Origin: Spirochaetia bacterium | GTDB lineage: Bacteria > Spirochaetota > Spirochaetia > Treponematales > Treponemataceae | NCBI GenBank assembly: GCA_900770075.1 | Contig: CAAGIZ010000208.1 | Location: 1-45,689, forward strand | Direction: 5' to 3' | Length of the DNA: 45,689 bases | In this document: positions 24,223 to 32,862 of the stretch, in pieces | Position numbering within the stretch: the first letter of the stretch is position 1 | How the letters are laid out: the number at the start of each line of letters is the position of its first letter | Program-made: the position numbers and the translations under genes | Notes under the pieces: generated by a model | Told to the model about the DNA's origin: nothing | Database searches by the model: none | The model's input: only the letters and a program-made list of their open reading frames with translations

Positions 24223-25446
24223 ATGAAACTGATAAAAAGACTGTTTTTTACTGCTGCCGCTTTTTGTGTTTTTGCTGCTTCGGGCTCTGTCTGGGCAACT
24301 TCTTTTAACGGTTATGCGGGAATGAAAGGCGACTTAAAATCTGCTGAGGCCTCGGATTATTTTGACCCTGTAATGAATTTGACTGGATTTTTCAAGGGTC
24401 AGTTTAATTTTTCGGACAGTCTTTTTTTTAACACGGAAGTGAGCATTTCGACCGGGGATGTAATCGATACTAAACTGACGGATGACACTGAGGCTGTTTT
24501 CTGTTTTGATGAACTTTCGCTTACCTACAGGAAGAATTTTCTGGGCAAGACTCAGTTTTTCAGCATTTTTAAGGGAAATTTCTGTTCCCTGGGCTCAAAC
24601 CAGTTTTTGACACAGCAGTTTGGCATTGCTCCCGTTACCAGCATGCTGACGGAAAGTTTTTTCGGCAATAAGACGGCTTCTCCCTGTCAGATAAACGGGC
24701 TGGGTTTTTCTTATGCACTGAAGCTTAATTCAAAACCTGTTTCTTTTGCAGGCTATGTCTACAAAAATTACGAAAATGAAAGCGGAATGAAGCAGTATAA
24801 TTTTGATTTCAGGCTTGCTGCCGTGAACAGATTCCTGACGGTGGACTTTCTGGCTGGTTTTGGTGCGCCTTCAAAGGATCAGAAAGACGGAAGTGACGTT
24901 TTTCTTTTGATTGACGAAATATACCTGCACAGCGGTATTGACCTTCTTCTGGGGAGCGAATGGCGGACTTCCCTTTTTGTTCAGGCGGGGTTTGCTTCCC
25001 TTCCTTTAAGCAGTTATAATTCAAAAATTGAAATTTCCGACGAAAGCCTGTTCCTGCTCCTTGAACCCCGATTCAGACTGAACAATTCCCGGCTGCACGT
25101 TTCGCTGTTCAATATTCCTAAAGATCAGATTAAAAAGACTGACTTTGCTGACGGAACAATGGGTCTTTCCATCAACATCTTTACCGACAGTCTGTTTTTC
25201 CGAAATAAAAACATAAAATTCGGCTTTAACCTGTCTTTCAGCTATGAAGACCGTTATCTGATGGATTTGTCCGAATTTGATGACTTTTTTGCGGACAGCT
25301 GTTCCGTACAGGCAACCCCTTATTTCGGTTTTCCTGTATTTTCCGGAAACCTAACCATGATGTTCCAGACTAAGGTGAGCGAATTTCCTTCAGGCCACCT
25401 GTCCAAAAACATAAACTTTACGCTGGGCTACAAGTCTTATTTTTAA
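24223..25446 (+). CDS. predicted outer-membrane beta-barrel or secreted protein
   Basis: I do not recognise the family. The 407-residue protein has a clear signal peptide (MKLIKRLFFTAAAFCVFAAS, probable cleavage after VWA near residue 26). The mature part is full of alternating aromatic/polar strands (FSDSLFFNTEVSIS, LTYRKNFLGKTQFFSIFKG, KFGFNLSFSYEDRYL) and ends in a C-terminal Phe after a final amphipathic strand (NFTLGYKSYF). This is the usual outer-membrane-barrel ending. An in-frame start at 24178 is less likely because the signal peptide and the GGAG site fit 24223. It is divergent from cheA and followed by a strong stem-loop, so it is probably a one-gene transcript. Confidence 0.75.
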   Translation: MKLIKRLFFTAAAFCVFAASGSVWATSFNGYAGMKGDLKSAEASDYFDPVMNLTGFFKGQFNFSDSLFFNTEVSISTGDVIDTKLTDDTEAVFCFDELSLTYRKNFLGKTQFFSIFKGNFCSLGSNQFLTQQFGIAPVTSMLTESFFGNKTASPCQINGLGFSYALKLNSKPVSFAGYVYKNYENESGMKQYNFDFRLAAVNRFLTVDFLAGFGAPSKDQKDGSDVFLLIDEIYLHSGIDLLLGSEWRTSLFVQAGFASLPLSSYNSKIEISDESLFLLLEPRFRLNNSRLHVSLFNIPKDQIKKTDFADGTMGLSINIFTDSLFFRNKNIKFGFNLSFSYEDRYLMDLSEFDDFFADSCSVQATPYFGFPVFSGNLTMMFQTKVSEFPSGHLSKNINFTLGYKSYF

Positions 25447-25476
25447 AAAGACATAAGGTCGCAGGGAACCCTGAAA

Positions 25477-25556
25477 AAAAAGGGCTGTTCCGAAAGTATC
25501 TGTTCAGATGCTGAAAACAAGTTCAGCATGACAATACTTATCGGTCAGCCCTTTTT
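25477..25556. terminator. long nested stem-loop, bidirectional terminator with REP-like core
   Basis: Outer arms AAAAAGGGCTG (25477-25487) and CAGCCCTTTTT (25546-25556) enclose CCGA/TCGG, AAGTAT/ATACTT and an inner ATGCTGAA/TTCAGCAT. The whole forms one imperfect 80-nt hairpin between the convergent outer-membrane-protein and dapL genes. The inner part resembles a short palindrome (CTGAAAC-AAGTTCAG type) that I recall as dispersed in several bacterial genomes. Confidence 0.8.
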
Positions 25557-25576
25557 AAATTTTGAGTGACACTTTT

Positions 25577-26800
25577 TTACAGTTTCAGCATCGAAAGCCT
25601 GCGGCAGGCTTCTTCAATGTCTGAGCGGTGTCCGAAAGAACTGAAACGTATAAAACTTTCTCCGGCCGGTCCGAAACCTGACCCCGGCGTGGTTACCACA
25701 TGGCACTCGTCGAGGATTTTGTCAAAAACGTCCCAGCTGGTCTTTCCCGGGAACTTTGCCCAGACATAAGGACCGTTTCCGGTAAAATAGGCAGTAACTC
25801 CGGCTGTCTTAAAGTTTTCCTTTTCCAGAGCGGCTTTTATGAGGCGGCCGTTTTCCAGATAGTAATCCACCTGGGCCGTCATGTCTTTAAGTCCCTGCTG
25901 GTCAAGGGCTGCCAGTCCCCCAGCCTGTGCGATGTTTGAAGCACCGTTAAAGAGAGTTGTCATTACCCTGTTCCAGTCCCGGTTTACGCTTGAGCCGTCT
26001 TCAAATTTAAGCTCGTTGGGCACCACAGACCAGCCGAGGCGGACTCCCGTAAAACCTGCCGGCTTTGAAAATGAATTTACTTCGATTGCGCAGGTTTTTG
26101 CTCCCGGTATTTCGTAAATCGTTTTAGGCAGATTTTCATCGCGGATAAAGGCAAAATAAGCCGCATCGTAGATAATTATGCAGCCGTTTTCGTTTGCAAA
26201 ATCTACTAATTTTTGTAACTGTTCTTTTGTTGCCGTAGCTCCAGTTGGATTGTTTGGCGAACAGAAGTAAATCAAGGTATTTTTTTCTATTTTTGACAGA
26301 TCTGGAAAAAAATCGTTCTCTGGAGTACACGGAAGGTAGGAAATTCCTTCGTAACCTTTGCCGTTGTTTTTTCCGGCGGCTCCCGTCACCACAGAACCGT
26401 CCACATAGACCGGGTATGCCGGATCCTGAACCGCTACGTTTACCTGTGAACCGAACAGGGTCTGGATGCGGGCAATGTCGCATTTTGCACCGTCAGAGAT
26501 GAAAATTTCGTCTGCATCTGCCATTCCCGGGTAAAATACTTCGGCAATTTTTGCGCGCAGGGCGGAATTTCCCTGTTCATCTCCATAACCTGAGTATTCT
26601 TCCGGGGTTGCAAGGGCAAGGGCATAATCTGCCATCGCTTTTGCAATATATGGTGAAAGGGGCTCGGTTGTGTTTCCGATTCCGAGGCTGATTATCTTTG
26701 CCTCCGGATGAGCTGCCGCATATTCCCTACGGCGACGGGCTACTTCCGGAAAAAGATATCCGGCAGTAAGATTTGAAAAACCTGTATTTCTTTTTATCAT
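25577..26800 (-). CDS. dapL: LL-diaminopimelate aminotransferase
   Basis: This 407-residue, fold-type-I PLP aminotransferase converts tetrahydrodipicolinate to LL-diaminopimelate, for lysine and cell-wall synthesis, bypassing the succinylase steps. DapL marks are all present: FPEVARRRREYAAAHPEA at the N-terminus, ISLGIGNTTEPLSP, YSGYGDEQGNSALR, CSPNNPTGA, DAAYFAFI, and the PLP lysine in NSFSKPAGFTGVRLGW. The Arg contacting the carboxylate is in FIRFSSFGHR near the end. The length matches the family. It is a stand-alone gene with its own promoter. Confidence 0.95.
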   Translation of the reverse strand: MIKRNTGFSNLTAGYLFPEVARRRREYAAAHPEAKIISLGIGNTTEPLSPYIAKAMADYALALATPEEYSGYGDEQGNSALRAKIAEVFYPGMADADEIFISDGAKCDIARIQTLFGSQVNVAVQDPAYPVYVDGSVVTGAAGKNNGKGYEGISYLPCTPENDFFPDLSKIEKNTLIYFCSPNNPTGATATKEQLQKLVDFANENGCIIIYDAAYFAFIRDENLPKTIYEIPGAKTCAIEVNSFSKPAGFTGVRLGWSVVPNELKFEDGSSVNRDWNRVMTTLFNGASNIAQAGGLAALDQQGLKDMTAQVDYYLENGRLIKAALEKENFKTAGVTAYFTGNGPYVWAKFPGKTSWDVFDKILDECHVVTTPGSGFGPAGESFIRFSSFGHRSDIEEACRRLSMLKL

Positions 26801-26838
26801 AATAAAGAGATTTTACTGAAGGAAGAGGGTTGTTTCAA
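26801..26838 (-). promoter_or_regulatory. dapL promoter, very short leader
   Basis: On the minus strand TTGAAA (26838-26833), 17 bp, TAAAAT (26815-26810), then 9 nt (CTCTTTATT) to the ATG. The predicted leader is 2-3 nt and there is no Shine-Dalgarno sequence. Confidence 0.65.
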
Positions 26839-26890
26839 GATAAAGGGCGGGTAAATGCAGGGTAAAGGCAGAACCAAACAACAGTTCTTT

Positions 26891-28861
26891 TTACGAATTT
26901 GAATAGCCCTCAGGGCCCTTTACATCTTCAAAATCGGGTTTTTCATATTTTCCCCGGCGGACAAAACCTTCATCGTAATAGAAGGTAACGCTTTTTACGT
27001 TTGCCCTTACTTCATCTTTTTCATCCCGCACAAAGATTTTTACACCGGCATAGACCGTTCCCGAAACATAAACCTTGCCGATGTTTTTAAGTTCCCTCAG
27101 GTGGGCAAGAATCTCTTCGATTTCCTTATTGAATTCGTCGTTTTCTCGGCTGAGTTCATTTTTTCTCAGGTTAAACCTCTTCAGGCTTTCTTCTTTTTCG
27201 GCAGGCAAAACCCTGCGCACCTTTTTTGTATTTTCAAGAGTCTGTATGTTAAGTTCCAGTTCATCCAGTTCTTTGAGCGCCTTCTCCTGCATTTCCCGCA
27301 GATCTTCAAGCCTGTGCTTTGCCCGCGGGTCGATGCCAACTTCGATGACAGTTTCCGTACCTCCACCGGCAGAACCGATATTCTTTGCCAGAACGGTTTC
27401 CGTTGCAAAAAGATGACCGCCCGTAATCTGGGCACGCTTTCCCTGAAGGATTATCCTGTGCTGGGCCGAAACTTCGCAGTTCATTATGGAATCCTGAACG
27501 ATTACGTTTTCTTCAACCTCCACCCTTGAGTTCTGTATGAATTTTGCCCAAAGAGAGCCGCCGCAGAGAATTTTACATTCATCCCTGCCCACTATTCCGT
27601 GGCTTACGATTATATCACCGTCGCTTTCCAGAGTGCTGGCTCCCACTTCTCCATTGACTTCGATATTTCCGCTGGCCTTTACATTGTATCCGTCTTCTAC
27701 GTTTCCGTTCACGATTACAGTGCCCAGGAACGTTATGTTTCCTGATTTGATGTTTACCCCGTCTATTTCCATAATCGGTTCAACATTTATTTTATCGTTT
27801 ATAAGAAGAACCTGTCCGTTGCAGGCAGCAAGGATTGTCCTTCCGTCGGAATCCAGAGTAACGTTTTTACCGAGAGGGAGATTGATATCTTTTCCGTTTT
27901 TTGCTTCAAGATAGCGTCCGAAAAGGGTTTTACCAGACTTACCCCGTTCAGGCAACATTTTTTGGGCAAGGGGCTGACCTTCGACAACGTTCTGGATAAG
28001 GTTGAGTTCCTTAAAATCGACTTGTCCATTGGCAGCCTCTTTTGCCCGCATTTTTGAACGGTCGGTTTCAAAATTATAGGCGATGTAGGCATCCCTTCCG
28101 TCTACAGGAAGCACAGCCTCCGCTACGACAACAGGAACGTTATAGGAAGGCCTGTCCACAAGAGCTTCAATTTTTTCGTCAGAAATTCCGGCAACCACTC
28201 CCTGTCCTTTCAGGGCTGTTTCTATCTGGCTGTGGCTTACATCAGCACCGCCCAAAGCCGGAGGATTTATGGTACAAGTTGCCTTGAGTTCGTCTTTTGA
28301 AATATCCACAACAAAAATTGCATCGGCCGCTGGATTTCTTGAATAATGACCGACAGTTTCGTAGACCCCGCCTGTTCCCTTTGCTGCAAATTTTTTTATA
28401 AGATTTTCGTCAAAATCCACAGTATCGGGGCGTTTTATGTCGTTTAAAATGTCCGCAAGATTTACAGGCTTACCTTCGCCCACAGGAAGATTGACCTTCA
28501 GGCAAATATCCGTTCCAAAGTGGTGCAGGAAAAACTCTCCGTCCCTGTCGATGTTTTCGATTTCTTCGTCCATGTCCATAAGACCGGATTTCTGAAGTTC
28601 CTTAAATTTAGCACTTTTGGCAACAGATTCGGCATTCTGATATACGGTTATGAACCAGGGTCTTTTTGCAATTCCAAAAAAACCGTCAAAACCTTTTTCT
28701 TTTACTTCATACTCCAGATTTGAAACTTTTGTATTCAGCTGAACGGCCGCATCGGCAAGGGCTTCATCGAGGGTATCAGCGTGAACTTCTACGCTCCTTA
28801 CGCTCTGATCCAGTTTTTGAAGTTCAGCCATGTCCAGCCGGATTTTATCAAGTGTTACCAT
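26891..28861 (-). CDS. fapA: flagellar assembly protein A (FapA, DUF342)
   Basis: This 656-residue cytoplasmic protein has an N-terminal Jag-like segment (SVEVHADTLDEALADAAVQL). Next is the DUF342 body with repeated short beta-helix turns (GNITFLGTVIVNGNVEDGYNV, GNIEVNGEVG, GDIIVSHGIVG), and then a coiled coil about 525-600 (LRE, LEELELN-type heptads). FapA-type proteins in other bacteria bind polar landmark or flagellar regulators. It lies 27 bp after fliA at the end of the flagellar operon, as in other treponemes. There is no evident terminator after it; dapL follows 90 bp further on with its own promoter. Exact function in spirochaetes is unclear. Confidence 0.85.
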   Translation of the reverse strand: MVTLDKIRLDMAELQKLDQSVRSVEVHADTLDEALADAAVQLNTKVSNLEYEVKEKGFDGFFGIAKRPWFITVYQNAESVAKSAKFKELQKSGLMDMDEEIENIDRDGEFFLHHFGTDICLKVNLPVGEGKPVNLADILNDIKRPDTVDFDENLIKKFAAKGTGGVYETVGHYSRNPAADAIFVVDISKDELKATCTINPPALGGADVSHSQIETALKGQGVVAGISDEKIEALVDRPSYNVPVVVAEAVLPVDGRDAYIAYNFETDRSKMRAKEAANGQVDFKELNLIQNVVEGQPLAQKMLPERGKSGKTLFGRYLEAKNGKDINLPLGKNVTLDSDGRTILAACNGQVLLINDKINVEPIMEIDGVNIKSGNITFLGTVIVNGNVEDGYNVKASGNIEVNGEVGASTLESDGDIIVSHGIVGRDECKILCGGSLWAKFIQNSRVEVEENVIVQDSIMNCEVSAQHRIILQGKRAQITGGHLFATETVLAKNIGSAGGGTETVIEVGIDPRAKHRLEDLREMQEKALKELDELELNIQTLENTKKVRRVLPAEKEESLKRFNLRKNELSRENDEFNKEIEEILAHLRELKNIGKVYVSGTVYAGVKIFVRDEKDEVRANVKSVTFYYDEGFVRRGKYEKPDFEDVKGPEGYSNS

Positions 28862-28888
28862 CCGAAACTCCTGAAAACCCGCCGGAAG

Positions 28889-29686
28889 CTAGATGATTCC
28901 CTTTCGGAAATTCGTAAGCTTTGCCCGAAGCCGGAGGTTTGCCTTTGTATGGAGCTGTGAAATTCTGGATTCGCTTACTTCAAGAACCTGTCCAATTTCC
29001 TTAAAAGTCAAGTCTTCGTGGTAGTAAAGGACAATGACCATCTTTTCTTTTTCCGGAAGTTCGTTTATTGCCTGCAATATTACCTTTTTTATTTCTTCAC
29101 GCTCAACCTGAACATCAGGATTAAGGATTGACGGAGCTTCTATGGTATCCCCTATGGAAAGGCGGTCGCTGTCGTCTCCAGAATTCCATACATCGTTCAG
29201 GGAAACTATGCTTGAGGCGCTGACCTTCATTATGGTCTGATGGTACTCTTCTTCCGAAAGGTTCATCTGCCTGGCAATCTCTGCATCCGTTGCAGTCCTT
29301 CCCAGCCTTGATTCCAGTTCGCTTATGGTTTCTTCGATTTCCCTTGATTTCTGCCGGACTGACCTCGGAACCCAGTCAAGTTGCCTCATTTCGTCAAAAA
29401 TCGCTCCGCGGATTCTCGTAACGGCATAGGTTTTAAACTTTACGCCCTTTTCTAGATCGTATTTATGGATAGCATCGAGGAGCCCGAACTGACCAAAACC
29501 TACAAGGTCGTCAAACTCCATGCTGGCAGGAAGACCTACAGAAACCTTACCGGCAACGTATTTTACAAGGGGCATATACTGCCTTATAAGCCTGTCGCGC
29601 AGTTGAGCAGATTTAGTCTTTTTGTATTCACTCCAGAGTTTATCCTCTTCTTCGCTGTTGATTACTAACGTCTGTTCTGTATTCAT
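28889..29686 (-). CDS. fliA: flagellar sigma factor FliA/WhiG (sigma-28)
   Basis: This 265-residue sigma-70-family protein directs RNA polymerase to late flagellar promoters. Region 2 is seen in IRQYMPLVKYVAGKV and EFDDLVGFGQFGLLDAI, with RIRGAIFDEMRQLDWVPRSV typical of FliA/WhiG. Region 3 is about 110-160, and the region 4 helix-turn-helix is in YHEDLTFKEIGQVLEVSESR. A ribosome-binding site (AGGAAG) precedes the start. The 91-bp gap from the upstream gene carries a CTCTA-TT-TAGAG hairpin and AT-rich -10-like sequence, so a second promoter here is possible. Confidence 0.95.
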   Translation of the reverse strand: MNTEQTLVINSEEEDKLWSEYKKTKSAQLRDRLIRQYMPLVKYVAGKVSVGLPASMEFDDLVGFGQFGLLDAIHKYDLEKGVKFKTYAVTRIRGAIFDEMRQLDWVPRSVRQKSREIEETISELESRLGRTATDAEIARQMNLSEEEYHQTIMKVSASSIVSLNDVWNSGDDSDRLSIGDTIEAPSILNPDVQVEREEIKKVILQAINELPEKEKMVIVLYYHEDLTFKEIGQVLEVSESRISQLHTKANLRLRAKLTNFRKGII

Positions 29687-29777
29687 ATCTTCCTTATCTC
29701 TTATATATTAGTGTTTTTTTCAAAACTCTAAATAGAGCCTGCTTACGGAAACTCCGGAAACAAAGTTTTCAGGGTTC

Positions 29778-30542
29778 CTAATGCCGGTCTTTTTCCAGCA
29801 GGGTGCGGACAGCCTGAGCCATTATATCCGCATTCTGAGAACCAGGTTCTGCTCCGCCTGAAAAAGCATTTCCTCCAAAGCCGCTTCCCCTGACGGATGC
29901 AAAATCACTGTCTTTTATTATATCACCACTTAAATTATTTTTCACGCTGTCTGACAAATCTTCGATTTCGGGCAATTCGTCCACATCATCGATTGTCGAA
30001 CCGTCAGAAAAAACATTCACCTTGTTTGAAGAATCTCCCGCATTTGAAGGAATGTCTTTTGTAAGCGTAGAATCCTGCCGTTCAGCTTCAGGAGTTTTTG
30101 CAGAAATATCCTGTATTCCGGCCGGAACAAAGGCAGGAGAGGCTTCTTCTGCAGGAGCAGGATTTTGTTTTTCAGGAGAATTGTACTTGTGCAGTTCTTC
30201 CCCGGAAATTCCCTGACGGTTGTTTTCTACAAAGAATTTGGGACTTTCCTCTTCATCTTCCAGACCGTCATCGGAGATAACGATATTTACGTTGTCCCCA
30301 GATTTCTGCTTTGATTCCCTGTCAGATAAACCGTTTTCCCCTTCTAAAGCGATGTTTTTTGAATTTTCCGCCAGAAATTTGGCAAAAAGGAAGGATACCC
30401 CAAATGCAAGAGCAGTAAAGACAGCCGAAAAAATCAAAGACCGGGTAAAAACCGAAAGCAGGGGATTTTTTGCAGCTATTCCTATAAGAAATGACAAAAC
30501 AAAACCGCAAACAGCCGCATAACCGATGGACTTTTTGTTCAT
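29778..30542 (-). CDS. conserved flagellar-operon membrane protein of unknown function
   Basis: I do not recognise a domain. This 254-residue protein has two N-terminal membrane helices (SIGYAAVCGFVLSFLIGIAA and SLIFSAVFTALAFGVSFLFAKF). A long Ser/Asp/Glu/Pro-rich, probably disordered cytoplasmic tail follows, with acidic stretches such as DGLEDEEESP and DDVDELPEIEDL, and a short C-terminal helix (DIMAQAVRTLLEKD). I chose the ATG at 30542 because GGAGG lies 7 nt before it; ATG 30545 and GTG 30557 are alternatives. Its position between flhG and fliA matches an uncharacterised gene in treponemal flagellar operons, so a role in assembly or placement is possible. Confidence 0.7.
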   Translation of the reverse strand: MNKKSIGYAAVCGFVLSFLIGIAAKNPLLSVFTRSLIFSAVFTALAFGVSFLFAKFLAENSKNIALEGENGLSDRESKQKSGDNVNIVISDDGLEDEEESPKFFVENNRQGISGEELHKYNSPEKQNPAPAEEASPAFVPAGIQDISAKTPEAERQDSTLTKDIPSNAGDSSNKVNVFSDGSTIDDVDELPEIEDLSDSVKNNLSGDIIKDSDFASVRGSGFGGNAFSGGAEPGSQNADIMAQAVRTLLEKDRH

Positions 30543-30604
30543 CATATCTCCTCCCACCTAAAAGATTAAGGCAAAAAAGCCACAAGGTCAAGTTTTTTAA
30601 ACCT

Positions 30605-30735
30605 GAGCACATCCACCGTCTCGCCGGCTTTCCGCCCTTCGCCGTCTTCCGCGGCTCATCCATAACAACGGCCCGAAAGCCGTTGTTATGGACTGCCTTG
30701 CAGGGGCTCCAATCCGGGCTAAGTCCGCCGGAAAT
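30605..30735 (+). repeat. variable-stem hairpin element, copy C
   Basis: GCCG-TCTTCCG-CGGC (30641-30655), TCAT, a perfect 14-bp stem 30659-30672 with 30679-30692 (6-nt loop CCGAAA), CTGC-CTT-GCAG (30693-30703), then GGGGCTCCAATCCGGGCT. It lies between the flhG stop and the downstream gene of the flagellar operon and would be transcribed within that operon as its reverse complement. Confidence 0.7.
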
Positions 30736-30769
30736 AACGGCAAAGACCAGTCTTCCCTAGGGTTTCCTT

Positions 30770-31657
30770 TTACTTTTTCCTCAAAAATTTCTTTAGAAAG
30801 CCAGAAACTCCGTCACTGGACTCAAAATCAGTCTTTTCAATCCGTCCGACGATGTGCTTTATGCACTGGGCAGGTTTTGAAGAAGGATTTACAATCATAA
30901 AAGGTTTCTGACGGATTACGGAAGCGGAAACTACAGAGTCATCATAAACAAAACCTATGTAATCCACCTTGTAATTTAAAAACTGTCCTACGATTGTGAT
31001 TATCCTGTCTGAAATTTTCTTGCCTTCTTCCGCAGAATGAACCCGGTTTACCAGAAGCTTTATGTTTATATTTCTATCCCCCAGTTCAGTCGTTATGATT
31101 TTTATCATTCCATAGGCATCCGTAATTGCAGTAGGCTCAGGAGTCGTAACCACATAAACCTCGTCAGCAGCGGCAACAAATTGAAGTACATTGTTTGCAA
31201 TTCCTGCCCCCGTGTCGATTATGATTATGTCGGCATTTCCAAGCTGGGCAAACTGTTTTGCAAAATAGTCCAGTTCTTCCACAGAAAGGTTTGCAATTTT
31301 TGAAAACCCGTTGGCTCCGGCTATAAATTTTATTCCCACCTCCGTGTCGAGGATTATCTCAGACATGGTGCGCTGCCTGTTTATCACCTGCATCAGGTTG
31401 TATTGAGGAACAACATTCAGAAGGACATTTACGTTTGCCATTCCCAAATCACCGTCTATGAGAATAACTTTCTTTCCAAGCTGGGCATAGGCAATCGCCA
31501 TATTGACTGCCATATTTGTCTTGCCGACGCCGCCCTTTCCGCTGGTAACCGCAATTATCCTGGTCTTGTGGGGTGAATTTGCAGGATTTTCTTCTTTTTG
31601 ATTCGATGAAAGCGTGTTTCCCATCAATTCACGCAATTCTTCAGCTTGATCTTCCAT
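30770..31657 (-). CDS. flhG: MinD-like ATPase FlhG (FleN/YlxH)
   Basis: This 295-residue P-loop ATPase works with FlhF to set flagellar number and position. The N-terminal activator motif DQAEELR is at 3-9, the deviant Walker A GKGGVGKT is at 40-47, and DGDLGMANVNVLL and IIIDTGAGIANNVL follow. The C-terminal helix (about 255-295) could be the membrane-targeting part. The start lies 2 bp after the flhF stop, so translation is coupled. In spirochaetes this pair governs the periplasmic flagella at both cell ends. Confidence 0.93.
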   Translation of the reverse strand: MEDQAEELRELMGNTLSSNQKEENPANSPHKTRIIAVTSGKGGVGKTNMAVNMAIAYAQLGKKVILIDGDLGMANVNVLLNVVPQYNLMQVINRQRTMSEIILDTEVGIKFIAGANGFSKIANLSVEELDYFAKQFAQLGNADIIIIDTGAGIANNVLQFVAAADEVYVVTTPEPTAITDAYGMIKIITTELGDRNINIKLLVNRVHSAEEGKKISDRIITIVGQFLNYKVDYIGFVYDDSVVSASVIRQKPFMIVNPSSKPAQCIKHIVGRIEKTDFESSDGVSGFLKKFLRKK

Positions 31658-31659
31658 AA

Positions 31660-32862
31660 TTAGTCATCCTCCGGAAACATGTCATCTATATGTACTTTAC
31701 TAACCGTAAAATCTGTAAGCTTGTATAAAAATTCCCTGACAGAGGCCTTTTTTATATCGTTGGGAACCTTTTGTCCGTCAGTTATGTAGGCAATTGTCTT
31801 ATTCGCCTCGTGCAGAACGCTGAGCACATTTCCGTAAGAGGTGGTTTCATCGCATTTCGTAATTATAACTGAGTTAAAGTTGAACAGGGAAAAATTTTCT
31901 ATGGTTTTAACCAAATCCCTTGCCTTAGTAGAAGCAGAAACTACGAGGTAAGTGTCCAGAGATACCCCCGGCAAATTGAGTATGTTGCGCATTTTTGCAA
32001 TGTTGTCGTAGTCGTTGGGACTGAATCCAGAGGTATCTATAAAGATATAGTCTGCCGTATCCTTACATTCCTGAAGGGTCATATTCAGGTCGTCCGGAGT
32101 TTCTGCCTTATCGACCCGCACGTGCATAAGTTCCCCGAATTTCCTCAACTGCGCTTCGGCACCGACTCTGGTGTGGTCAATGGTAATAAGGCGCACGTTC
32201 GGTAAAGCCTCCCCTTTTTTCCTTGCATCCAGAATCAGTTTTGCAGCCATCTTGCTGATTGTGGTGGTTTTTCCAAGACCGGTAGGTCCCACCAGAACTA
32301 TTATATGAGGGATTTTATAGTAAACTTCCGGTGCAATCTTTATGGACTGACCTATCCAGTCCATAACCTTCTCCTGAACAAGATTAAAGTCGTTCAAATC
32401 ATCAAGGGTTGATTCATTCATCAGCCGGGAAGAAACATAATTTATAAAACTGCGGGTAAATTCGTTGTCTTCAAGAAGCTTCTCCATCTTTGCAATGGAG
32501 GGGTGCTTTTTTTCCACAGAGGTCGTTTTCAAATCCTCAATCTGGCTGTTCATCTGAGCCATCATATCCGTAAGGGCACTGTACTGTTTTGCAACTATTT
32601 TAGAATAATCAACCCCTGAATTTTTGAGGATATTTTCTTTTACAGTGGAAAAGTTTTCCTGTTCCTGACGCTGCCGTTCCTTTACGACGTAGGAAATTTC
32701 GATAAGACTCTTTTGAAAAAGTCCCAGAAATCCCCCCTGAAGGACAGTCCTCTGATCGATTATCTGGTAATCGTTTCCGTAGTTCTGCCAGAGCCTCTCC
32801 TTTATTTCGCTGTAGGATTTTCCCCTTATGGTCAGTTTTGTCGGAGTATATTCGCTGTTCAC
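31660..32862 (-). CDS. flhF: SRP-type GTPase FlhF
   Basis: This 400-residue GTPase, related to Ffh/FtsY, marks the pole where flagella are built. The N-terminal B domain (1-130) is charged. The NG domain contains the P-loop GPTGLGKTTT (192-201), the ITIDHTRVGAEAQL G2/G3 segment, DYIFIDTSGFSPND and the ITKCDET base-specificity motif. The start is adjacent to the flhA stop (32863), so the two overlap or abut. The downstream partner FlhG stimulates its GTPase through its N-terminal motif. Confidence 0.94.
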   Translation of the reverse strand: MNSEYTPTKLTIRGKSYSEIKERLWQNYGNDYQIIDQRTVLQGGFLGLFQKSLIEISYVVKERQRQEQENFSTVKENILKNSGVDYSKIVAKQYSALTDMMAQMNSQIEDLKTTSVEKKHPSIAKMEKLLEDNEFTRSFINYVSSRLMNESTLDDLNDFNLVQEKVMDWIGQSIKIAPEVYYKIPHIIVLVGPTGLGKTTTISKMAAKLILDARKKGEALPNVRLITIDHTRVGAEAQLRKFGELMHVRVDKAETPDDLNMTLQECKDTADYIFIDTSGFSPNDYDNIAKMRNILNLPGVSLDTYLVVSASTKARDLVKTIENFSLFNFNSVIITKCDETTSYGNVLSVLHEANKTIAYITDGQKVPNDIKKASVREFLYKLTDFTVSKVHIDDMFPEDD

